Origin: Gammaproteobacteria bacterium
GTDB taxonomy: Bacteria > Pseudomonadota > Gammaproteobacteria > SZUA-229
Reading direction: 5' to 3'
Assembly: GCA_026195895.1 (NCBI GenBank)
Contig: JAPHRO010000015.1
Coordinates: forward strand, 62,001-126,000
Length of the DNA: 64,000 nt
The notes under the pieces are model-generated. The model did no database searches and was not told where the DNA came from. It saw only the letters and a list, made by a program, of their open reading frames with translations. This document shows, piece by piece, positions 56,981 to 64,000 of this stretch. The first letter of the stretch is position 1; each line of letters opens with the position of its first letter. The position numbers and the translations under genes were made by a program.

Positions 56981-57766
56981 CTAGTTCATGCGCGGTGCTT
57001 CGAGCGTGTCTTCCATGATATCAGCCGTCTTGACTTCTTCCAGTCGGTTGGCATCGAGTACCAGCTGGGCACCCGCCATCAGCTCGGTTAGCCCCAGTTC
57101 TTTATAAGCCTGCACCATGATTTCCAGTGCGCGTCTTGCCGCCGGTGTTTTCTGGTAGTGTTCAATGGTGTATTGAGCGCGTTTCGCCGCAGCGAGCCAG
57201 GCTTTGCGCTTAATGTAATATTCGGCCACATGGATTTCATGTTCTGCCAGCTTGTTGCGCAGGTACAGTAAACGCTGGTAAGCATCACCGGCATATTTGC
57301 TATCCGGGTAGCGACGCACCAGAGTAGAAAAGTCTCGAATCGCATCGTTCAGTGTTTTGGTGTCATGCTGCGACAGGTCGCGGGGGAACCAGGAATCAAG
57401 AAACCCCTGGCCGCGGGAAAAATTGGCCAATCCTTTCAAATACCATGCGTAGTCCACATTGGGGTCGCGTGGATTGAGTCGTAAAAAACGGTCGGCGGCA
57501 GAAATAGCTGAATCGGGTTCTTCAAATTTGTAATAGGCATAGGCCACATCCAGTTGCGACTGCCGGGCGTACGGGCTGAAGGGGAAGCGAGCTTCCAGTG
57601 ATTCGAGATTACTAATCGCTTCCTGGAATTCACCGGCAGACAGTGAGTGGGATGCGGCGTCGTAAAAGTCCTTGGCGCTCCAGAAGGAGTAGGGATCTTC
57701 TTTGGTTGCGTCATCGCTACAGGCGGAAATAAACAGGCTAAACAGTAAAATAAATGTAAGACGCAT
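56981..57766 (-). CDS. bamD: Outer membrane assembly lipoprotein BamD
   Basis: Essential lipoprotein of the BAM complex, which inserts beta-barrel proteins into the outer membrane. The 261-residue precursor has a signal peptide ending in the lipobox ISAC, then five TPR-like repeats, beginning with LSAGEFQEAISNLESLEARFPFSPYARQSQLDVAYAYYK. The RRYPDSKYAGDAYQRLLYLRNKLAEHE segment is highly typical. It is transcribed towards glnB and diverges from rluD. Confidence 0.95.
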   Translation of the reverse strand: MRLTFILLFSLFISACSDDATKEDPYSFWSAKDFYDAASHSLSAGEFQEAISNLESLEARFPFSPYARQSQLDVAYAYYKFEEPDSAISAADRFLRLNPRDPNVDYAWYLKGLANFSRGQGFLDSWFPRDLSQHDTKTLNDAIRDFSTLVRRYPDSKYAGDAYQRLLYLRNKLAEHEIHVAEYYIKRKAWLAAAKRAQYTIEHYQKTPAARRALEIMVQAYKELGLTELMAGAQLVLDANRLEEVKTADIMEDTLEAPRMN

Positions 57767-57846
57767 GGGTCAGGCTATCCAAAAAATTGCAATGCGTTAG
57801 AATGCGGCATTATACCTGAAGTTCAAAAAATATATTCAACCACTTT

Positions 57847-58812
57847 ATGCCTATGCCGAACGAGATTTTAACCACAACAATTACTGATCAATTTGCCCGT
57901 CAACGACTGGATGCGGTGCTGGTTGAGCTGTATCCCGAATATTCCCGCAGTCGCCTGCAGAGCTGGATTAAAAGTGGCAACGTGCTGGTGAATGGCCAGC
58001 AGCCAAAGGCCAAAGACAAGATGGTGGGTGATGAAACCATCGAAATCCACCTGGAACATGAGGCGCTGGATGAGTGTGTGGCGCAGGATATCCCGCTCGA
58101 CATTGTTTATGAGGACGATGACCTGATTGTGGTTAACAAGCCGATTGGGCTGGTGGTGCATCCGGCAGCCGGGCACGCGGACGGCACCTTACAGAATGCC
58201 CTGCTGCACCATGACGCAGCGCTCGCCGAAGTGCCCCGGGCAGGAATTGTGCATCGGCTGGACAAGGACACCTCTGGACTGCTGGTGGTGGCGCGTAACC
58301 TGAAGGCGCACAAGGCGCTGGTCGATCAATTGCAGGCACGCACCGTACACCGTGAATACCAGGCCATTGTGCTGGGGGTGGTGATTGCCGGTGGCACTGT
58401 GGATGCGCCGATTGGACGGCATCCGCGGGATCGTAAGCGCATGGCGGTGCGAGAAGACGGTAAACAGGCGATTAGCCATTATCGGGTGAGCGAGCGTTAT
58501 CGCGAACATACCCGTATCAAGGTCAATCTGGAAACCGGTCGGACGCACCAGATTCGGGTGCACATGTCGCATATTCATTTTCCACTGGTGGGTGATGTTG
58601 TTTATGGTGGTCGGCTCAAATTGCCACGGGGTGGCAGCGAAGAACTCAAACAGGCATTGCGCGATTTTAATCGACAGGCCCTGCATGCCGCCAAACTGGG
58701 TTTACAGCATCCGGTTAGCAGGCGGGCGATGGAATGGGAAACGGATTTACCCGATGATATGAAGCAGCTTATTCAGATACTCAGAGAAGATGCCGGGTTT
58801 GACGATGAATAA
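57847..58812 (+). CDS. rluD: 23S rRNA pseudouridine(1911/1915/1917) synthase
   Basis: Makes three pseudouridines in helix 69 of 23S rRNA, important for ribosome assembly. The 321-residue protein has an N-terminal S4 RNA-binding domain (about 20-80) and a catalytic domain with GIVHRLDKDTSGLLVVAR, which contains the catalytic aspartate, then HYRV and TGRTHQIRVHM. ATG 57847 and ATG 57853 are both possible starts. It is divergent from bamD, as in Pseudomonas, and its end overlaps pgeF. Confidence 0.95.
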   Translation: MPMPNEILTTTITDQFARQRLDAVLVELYPEYSRSRLQSWIKSGNVLVNGQQPKAKDKMVGDETIEIHLEHEALDECVAQDIPLDIVYEDDDLIVVNKPIGLVVHPAAGHADGTLQNALLHHDAALAEVPRAGIVHRLDKDTSGLLVVARNLKAHKALVDQLQARTVHREYQAIVLGVVIAGGTVDAPIGRHPRDRKRMAVREDGKQAISHYRVSERYREHTRIKVNLETGRTHQIRVHMSHIHFPLVGDVVYGGRLKLPRGGSEELKQALRDFNRQALHAAKLGLQHPVSRRAMEWETDLPDDMKQLIQILREDAGFDDE

Positions 58813-59542
58813 CCCGGTGTTTATTCGGCCTGACTGGTCGGCACCTGACAACATCAGGGCCTGTGTGACGACCCGTGCAGGGGGTGTCAGTTGCGATGAA
58901 TTCAGTAGTTTTAATCTGGCGATGCATGTAGAAGACCAGCCGCAGCATGTGCAGCGCAATCGCCAAATTTTAGCTGAACAGCTGCATTTACCCGCCGAGC
59001 CGCTCTGGCTGGAACAGGTGCATGGTACCCAGGTGGTCGATGCGTCCCGCGCGCAATCACCGGTGCAGGCCGATGCATCATTCACCGTTGAGAACAACGT
59101 CGTCTGTAGTGTGATGACTGCCGACTGTTTGCCGCTATTAATCTGTAATCGGCAGGGCACTAAAATCGCTGCTGCCCATGCTGGCTGGCGGGGTTTGCAA
59201 GCGGGTATTATTGAAGCGACGGTGGATGCATTGCAGGTTTCCGCTAAAGACCTGCTGGTCTGGCTGGGACCGGCTATCGGGCCGGCGGCATTTGAAGTAG
59301 GCGATGAAGTTCGCGCAGCCTTTGTCGCCGACATGGCTGATGCCAGCGGCGCCTTTACAGCCAGTAAGCCGGGTCACTGGCTGGCCGATATCTATCAGTT
59401 GGCGCGGTTACGATTGCGGCGTAAAGACATAACGGCCGTTTTTGGCGGTGACTTCTGTACCTATAATGACCCACAATTTTATTCCTATCGCCGGCAAGCT
59501 AAAACCGGGCGTATGGCAAGTTTGATCTGGAGAGAAACATGA
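58805..59542 (+). CDS. pgeF: Purine nucleoside phosphorylase / polyphenol oxidase-fold protein
   Basis: Member of the YfiH/LACC1 family. Homologues have purine nucleoside phosphorylase and adenosine deaminase activity and have been linked to peptidoglycan editing in E. coli. The protein of 245 residues has the metal site in MTADCLPLL and AAHAGWRGLQAG, with the earlier TTRAGGVS and LEQVHGTQVV. The start at 58805 overlaps the rluD stop and gives the usual short N-terminus; an in-frame ATG at 58790 is less likely. It overlaps the next gene by four bases. Confidence 0.93.
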   Translation: MNNPVFIRPDWSAPDNIRACVTTRAGGVSCDEFSSFNLAMHVEDQPQHVQRNRQILAEQLHLPAEPLWLEQVHGTQVVDASRAQSPVQADASFTVENNVVCSVMTADCLPLLICNRQGTKIAAAHAGWRGLQAGIIEATVDALQVSAKDLLVWLGPAIGPAAFEVGDEVRAAFVADMADASGAFTASKPGHWLADIYQLARLRLRRKDITAVFGGDFCTYNDPQFYSYRRQAKTGRMASLIWRET

Positions 59543-60051
59543 AATGGTCAGTGTTAACCCTGGTCGGTGCAGACCAGCAGGGCATAGTCGCCGCAGTGTC
59601 CAATATTCTATTCGAGGCAGGCTGCCAGCTAGCCGAAGCGTCAATGATGCGACTGGGTGGTAACTTCGCCATTATGTTGCGTGTCAGGCATGGAACAGAC
59701 CAGGATATAGCAGCATTGCTTGCACCTGTGACAAGGTCCATGAACCTGCATTTGCATCTGGATGAGGATGTAGCCGCCGCCGTGCATCATATTGAACCGG
59801 ATGTGCATATTACAGTGTATGGCGCGGATCGCGCCGGTATCGTTGCACAGGTCACCGGCGTTCTGGCCGAGGCAGGGTTGAATATTATTGATCTTGAAAC
59901 GGCGGTGGGCGGCGAGTCGGACAGGCCCATCTATATCATGTCGATCGAAGGCAACGCCAAACTCGGCATAGATAAACTGGCATCCGCCCTGCAATCGCTG
60001 GGTGATGATATCGAAGTGAACCTGACGCCTATCGATACGCTTCGGGGTTAA
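59539..60051 (+). CDS. ACT-domain protein, glycine cleavage regulator (GcvR) type
   Basis: A 170-residue protein with two ACT domains, about 5-80 (LTLVGADQQGIVAAVSNILFEAGCQLAEASM) and 90-168 (ITVYGADRAGIVAQVTGVLAEAGLNIIDLETAVGG). This is the pattern of GcvR, which in E. coli binds glycine and GcvA to control the glycine cleavage system. No gcv gene lies in the window, so the target here is not known. The ATGA overlap with pgeF and the six-base gap to def suggest one operon. Confidence 0.85.
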   Translation: MKWSVLTLVGADQQGIVAAVSNILFEAGCQLAEASMMRLGGNFAIMLRVRHGTDQDIAALLAPVTRSMNLHLHLDEDVAAAVHHIEPDVHITVYGADRAGIVAQVTGVLAEAGLNIIDLETAVGGESDRPIYIMSIEGNAKLGIDKLASALQSLGDDIEVNLTPIDTLRG

Positions 60052-60057
60052 GGATTC

Positions 60058-60552
60058 ATGGATATATTGACCTACCCGGACGATCGCCTGAAGCAGATTT
60101 CTGCTGAAGTTGAAAACCTGGATGATGAAATATTGCATTTTATTCGCGAGCTGGAAGCGACCCGGCAGCAGGGTCCCGGCGCTGTCGGTATCGCAGCGCC
60201 CCAGGTAGGGGTCGAAAAACGCATCGCGATTGTCGATGTATCGAATACCCGCAAGCCCTGTGATAATCATGGTCACATGATTATGATTAATCCTGAAATA
60301 TCCGAATGGGATGGCATGGTGATGGGGCGTGAAGGTTGTTTATCGGTACCTGATTTCACTGGCAATGTGATCCGAGCCGAAAAAATCAAACTCAATTATC
60401 TGGATGAACAGGGTAAAGCCCACGAGATTGAAAGCAGCGGTTTTGAAGCCAGAGCCATACAGCATGAGCTGGATCATCTTGATGGTTTGCTGTTTCTGGA
60501 TCGTCTGGTGAGTCGGCGAACGGATCTGTTCAAGCGCAAAGTTTATAAATAA
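60058..60552 (+). CDS. def: Peptide deformylase
   Basis: Removes the formyl group from the N-terminal methionine of new proteins. The 164-residue protein has the three motifs: AVGIAAPQ (motif 1, where the first Gly of GxGxAAxQ is Ala), EGCLSVPD with the metal-binding Cys, and QHELDHLDG with the HExxH metal site. The metal and catalytic residues are intact, so activity is expected. The family often has several copies per genome; it is not next to fmt here, so it may be an additional deformylase. Confidence 0.92.
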   Translation: MDILTYPDDRLKQISAEVENLDDEILHFIRELEATRQQGPGAVGIAAPQVGVEKRIAIVDVSNTRKPCDNHGHMIMINPEISEWDGMVMGREGCLSVPDFTGNVIRAEKIKLNYLDEQGKAHEIESSGFEARAIQHELDHLDGLLFLDRLVSRRTDLFKRKVYK

Positions 60553-60653
60553 GACGATATCGCTTATTTAATGCGTTGTGCTAAGAATGTACGCTAATAG
60601 GCGGGCATTTATACGTTTTTCCGACTATTATCATAAAGTCACATGCTAATAAT

Positions 60654-63119
60654 ATGTCGCGGCCGGGAATGGATAAAAAAAATCAAAAGTTAGACGTTAA
60701 TCAACAACGCACACTGGCGCTGGAACTGTGTAATGTGGGGATATGTAATTATGAACTGCCGCCAGTTCCCAGTGTGGATGTTAGTCCTGCCTGGGCCAGT
60801 ATTCTGGGTTATAGCATTGCTGAAATTCCCAAAGCTGAAATTTTTCTGAGTTGGTGGGGACAACAAATTCATCCCAATGATCACGCCCGTGTCATCAATA
60901 CTTTTAATCAGTTGTATGCCGGCGATGATGAAAAACTGTTCTGTAGTTTTCGGTTAAAAAATAAAGCGGGTGACTGGTGTGAAGTTGAAGTTTTTGCGAC
61001 GGTACTGGAACGTGATCGAAAAGGCTGGGCCCGTCATGTTCTGTCGGTGATGCGTGATGTAACTAATGTTGATAATCGCTATAAACAGATTGTTGAAAAT
61101 CTCCACGAAGGTATCTGGGTCATCGATAAACAGAATTACATTCGGTTTGTTAATCAGTCGGTTGCCGATATGCTGGGTTACAGCGTCGAGGAAATGCTGG
61201 GTAAATTGATTTTTAATTTTCAGGATGAGGAATCAAAAGCGCAATGTCGTGAACGCATAGTTGAAAGCAAAAAAGGTAACAGCGCCAGTTACGAAATAGA
61301 CATGCTGCATAAGGATGGTCATAAGGTGCTGTTACAGGTGGAGTCGGCTCCCCTGTACGACGCACGTAAGAATTATGACGGCATTGTCGAAGGCATAAAA
61401 AATATTTCCGAAATCAGGCAGCAGCAATTGCAGCTCAAGATGTTGTCCAGTGCGGTCGAGCAAAGCGGCAGCATGGTAATGATTACCAATCGAGATGCCG
61501 ACATTGAATATGTGAATCCCAAGTTTTGCGAGGTAACCGGTTATTGCGAGCCGGAAGTTATTGGTAAAAATGCCAATATTCTGCGTTCTGAAAACATGGA
61601 AGCGGGCGAGCTAACGGATTTGTGGGCAGCCATCACCACCGGCGAAGACTGGCATGGCGAGGTCAGTACGCAGAAGAAAAATGGCGAAATGTTCTGGTCG
61701 TTAATGTCGGTGTCATCGATTACCGATGAGCGGGGACGAATTAGCCATTTTGTAACCGTGAGTGAGGATGTGTCGCAATTAAAAGAAGCGCGCATGAAAA
61801 TGGAAGAGCTGGCTTATGTGGATAGTCTTACCGGCCTGGCCAACCGAGTTTTATTTCGTGACCGCCTGGAGCAGGTACTGAAGTCGGTACAGCGCAGTCA
61901 GTCAAATGCTGCTTTATTGTTTCTCGATCTCGATCAGTTTAAACGTATTAATGACTCATTAGGCCATGATGTTGGTGATGCACTATTAATGAAAATCGCC
62001 GAGCGCCTGCGGCAGTGTGTGCGTCACCAGGATACTGTCGCCCGCATGGGCGGTGACGAGTTTGTTATTTTATTAACGGACATTGATGGTATGGCAGGCG
62101 CCTCGTCGGTGGCGAGAAAAATCCTCGACGCCATGTCGAAGCCCAATAAACTACTCAAGCATGAAATCATTATTACGCCAAGTATTGGAATCACTCTGGC
62201 GCCGGATGACAGTCTCAATGCCGACATCCTGTTAAAAAATGCCGACCTTGCCATGTACAAGGCCAAGTCTCAGGGACGCAACAATTATCAGTTTTTTACT
62301 GAAGAAATGAACGCCCAGATTCTGGATCACCTGCTTATCGAAAATGAATTACGCAAAGCGATTGAAAACGATGAACTGGTGTTGAATTTCCAGCCCCAGC
62401 GATCTATAAAAACCGGGCAACTGATCAGCGTTGAAGCACTGGTGCGCTGGCAGCATCCGGAAAAAGGCCTGCTATCACCGGACAGTTTCATCCCCGTTGC
62501 GGAAGTCGCCGGATTGATGAGTCCACTGGGTGAATGGGTGCTGCGTAATGCCTGTAAAAAATGGCGTCAACTCGAACAGAAAGGCATGCCGACGGTGAAG
62601 CTGGCGGTAAATTTATCGCCGCGACAGTTTCGTGATCCTAACCTGATCAATATGATCCAGAATATTCTCAATGAAACTGGATTCAAACCGATTCAGTTAG
62701 AACTGGAAATTACTGAAACCACCCTGATGGAACATATCGAGCATGCGATTGAAATTCTGGATCATATAAAAGCGCTGGGTATTTCCATTTCAATTGATGA
62801 TTTTGGAACCGGTTATTCATCCCTGAATTATCTGAAGCGCCTGCCGATTGATGCGCTAAAGATTGATCAGGCCTTCATTAGTGATATTCCCAGAGATAAG
62901 GATGACATGGAAATTGCGGCTGCGGTGATTGCCATGGCGCACAAGCTAAAATTGCAGGTCATTGCCGAAGGCGTGGAATCGAAGGCGCAATGGGATTTTC
63001 TGAAGAGAAACCAGTGTGATCTGGGGCAGGGCTATATGATCGGCAAACCCATGTCATCGAAGGAAATACTGAAACTGGTGCTGGATCACGGCGATATCCT
63101 GGATATTTCCGCCCTGTAA
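60654..63119 (+). CDS. PAS-PAS-PAS-GGDEF-EAL cyclic di-GMP signalling protein
   Basis: An 821-residue cytoplasmic protein with no membrane helix. Three PAS domains cover about 12-140, 143-265 and 268-390. The GGDEF domain (about 395-550) has the intact catalytic GGDEF at 466-470 and the inhibitory I-site RHQD at 457-460. The EAL domain (about 565-805) has E594-[28 protein letters not shown] and AEGVES intact. Both synthesis and breakdown of c-di-GMP are possible; the balance probably depends on PAS ligands. ATG 60669 is an alternative start. It stands alone between def and clpB. Confidence 0.92.
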   Translation: MSRPGMDKKNQKLDVNQQRTLALELCNVGICNYELPPVPSVDVSPAWASILGYSIAEIPKAEIFLSWWGQQIHPNDHARVINTFNQLYAGDDEKLFCSFRLKNKAGDWCEVEVFATVLERDRKGWARHVLSVMRDVTNVDNRYKQIVENLHEGIWVIDKQNYIRFVNQSVADMLGYSVEEMLGKLIFNFQDEESKAQCRERIVESKKGNSASYEIDMLHKDGHKVLLQVESAPLYDARKNYDGIVEGIKNISEIRQQQLQLKMLSSAVEQSGSMVMITNRDADIEYVNPKFCEVTGYCEPEVIGKNANILRSENMEAGELTDLWAAITTGEDWHGEVSTQKKNGEMFWSLMSVSSITDERGRISHFVTVSEDVSQLKEARMKMEELAYVDSLTGLANRVLFRDRLEQVLKSVQRSQSNAALLFLDLDQFKRINDSLGHDVGDALLMKIAERLRQCVRHQDTVARMGGDEFVILLTDIDGMAGASSVARKILDAMSKPNKLLKHEIIITPSIGITLAPDDSLNADILLKNADLAMYKAKSQGRNNYQFFTEEMNAQILDHLLIENELRKAIENDELVLNFQPQRSIKTGQLISVEALVRWQHPEKGLLSPDSFIPVAEVAGLMSPLGEWVLRNACKKWRQLEQKGMPTVKLAVNLSPRQFRDPNLINMIQNILNETGFKPIQLELEITETTLMEHIEHAIEILDHIKALGISISIDDFGTGYSSLNYLKRLPIDALKIDQAFISDIPRDKDDMEIAAAVIAMAHKLKLQVIAEGVESKAQWDFLKRNQCDLGQGYMIGKPMSSKEILKLVLDHGDILDISAL

Positions 63120-63151
63120 GTTCAATTAGTACCTGCGGCTGTCTCTGCCGG

Positions 63152-63178
63152 CTTGAAAAAATCTTTAATGCCCACATT
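63152..63178 (+). promoter_or_regulatory. Heat-shock (sigma-32) promoter of clpB
   Basis: CTTGAA (63152-63157) and CCCACATT (63171-63178) with a 13-base spacer resemble the sigma-32 consensus CTTGAA-N13-15-CCCCATNT. The start would lie about 30 bases before the clpB ATG. Heat-shock control of clpB is well known. Confidence 0.7.
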
Positions 63179-63214
63179 TTCTGTACTAATAGAAAATCTT
63201 ATTGAGGATATGCC

Positions 63215-64000
63215 ATGAGAATGGATCGATTAACCAGCAAGTTTCAGATGGCGCTTGCTGAAGCACAGTCGCTGGCCGTTGGCCGGGATCACCAGTTCAT
63301 TGAACCGGTACATATGATGCTGGCGCTGCTGGACCAGGATGGCGGCACGGTTCGCCACTTGCTGACCATGGCCGGGGCTAATGTCAACGGCTTACGATCA
63401 CGTCTGGGTGAAGAACTCGAGCGTTTGCCATCGGTTGAAGGTAATGCCGGTGAGGTACACATTTCCAATGACCTGGGTCGTTTGTTCAATGTCGCTGACA
63501 AGTTTTCCCAGAAACGTAAAGATCAGTACTTATCCAGTGAGATATTTGTGCTTGCCTGCGTCGAGGATAAAAGTCGCGTCGGTGAATTGCTACGCGAATT
63601 TGGCGTAGAAAAAAGCAAACTGGAAGAAGCCATTGATAAGGTGCGCGGCGGGCAGAATGTTGATGATCCCAACGCGGAAGATCAACGGCAGGCGCTGGAA
63701 AAATACACCATTGATTTAACCGAACGCGCCGAGCAGGGCAAGCTTGATCCGGTGATTGGTCGTGATGAGGAAATTCGCCGCACCGTTCAGGTGTTGCAGC
63801 GTCGTACTAAAAACAATCCGGTGCTGATTGGTGAACCCGGGGTGGGTAAAACCGCCATCGTCGAAGGCCTGGCGCAACGCATTGTGAATGGTGAAGTACC
63901 CGAGGGCATAAAAAATAAACGCCTGTTATCACTCGATATGGGTTCATTGATCGCCGGTGCAAAATTCCGTGGTGAGTTCGAAGAGCGATTGAAAGCGGTG
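63215..64000 (+). CDS. clpB: ATP-dependent chaperone ClpB, N-terminal part (3' end outside window)
   Basis: The first 262 residues of the ClpB disaggregase, which threads aggregated proteins through its hexameric ring with the help of DnaK. The Clp N-domain (about 1-145) begins [18 protein letters not shown], and the first AAA+ domain starts at [24 protein letters not shown], with the Walker [14 protein letters not shown] and [13 protein letters not shown]. The reading frame is open to the last base. GAGG lies before ATG 63215, and a sigma-32-like promoter lies upstream. Confidence 0.96.
   Translation, partial: MRMDRLTSKFQMALAEAQSLAVGRDHQFIEPVHMMLALLDQDGGTVRHLLTMAGANVNGLRSRLGEELERLPSVEGNAGEVHISNDLGRLFNVADKFSQKRKDQYLSSEIFVLACVEDKSRVGELLREFGVEKSKLEEAIDKVRGGQNVDDPNAEDQRQALEKYTIDLTERAEQGKLDPVIGRDEEIRRTVQVLQRRTKNNPVLIGEPGVGKTAIVEGLAQRIVNGEVPEGIKNKRLLSLDMGSLIAGAKFRGEFEERLKAV

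Overview
The window is chromosomal DNA of a gammaproteobacterium outside the enterics. The order petB-petC-sspA-sspB, then diaA-yraN-lpoA and rsmI, then rnpB and the mraZ-to-ftsZ division and cell wall cluster, resembles Pseudomonas and Chromatiales-like genomes. So does the pilBCD-coaE-zapD and pilSR neighbourhood. MurE carries the meso-diaminopimelate signature, LpxC shows an outer membrane with lipid A, and cytochrome b has the PVWY form of the Qo motif known from beta- and gammaproteobacteria. I cannot name the genus. I saw no tRNA, rRNA, insertion sequence, phage or CRISPR array.

Layout. 1-2521: end of the cytochrome bc1 genes and the stringent starvation genes sspA and sspB. 2514-7751: a GlcD-type FAD oxidase, then diaA, yraN and lpoA on the minus strand, and rsmI on the plus strand. 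7752-17700: an AT-rich accessory block between rsmI and rnpB, which are neighbours in related genomes. It holds three paralogous TPR-like proteins of about 158 residues, a decayed substrate-binding protein gene, a TauD-like dioxygenase and an 1802-residue hybrid sensor kinase with hemerythrin and EAL domains. 17719-18085: RNase P RNA. 18274-37272: MraZ-controlled dcw cluster (mraZ, rsmH, ftsL, ftsI, murE, murF, mraY, murD, ftsW, murG, murC, murB, ddl, ftsQ, ftsA, ftsZ) and lpxC. 37280-43751: dciA, an M23 peptidase, secA, argJ and a Nudix-ThiE fusion. 43852-54812: zapD, coaE, pilD, pilC, pilB, two pilins, pilR, a broken TfpX/TfpZ-type gene, pilS and a small PP0621-like protein. 54905-64000: nadE, glnB, bamD, rluD, pgeF, gcvR-like, def, a GGDEF-EAL protein and the start of clpB.

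How the parts work together. Most genes are housekeeping: peptidoglycan precursor synthesis, the divisome, secretion, outer membrane assembly and type IV pili. The pilA gene has a textbook sigma-54 promoter with repeated TGTCA sites upstream, suiting the PilS-PilR pair encoded next door. The most interesting unknown is the accessory block. Its first TPR-like gene also has a sigma-54-like promoter, with two spaced repeats at enhancer distance. The block ends in a giant protein that may link hemerythrin-based gas or metal sensing to phosphorelay and c-di-GMP breakdown. A second interesting point is that pilS and pilR are separated by an opposite-strand pseudogene of a type IV pilin accessory protein.
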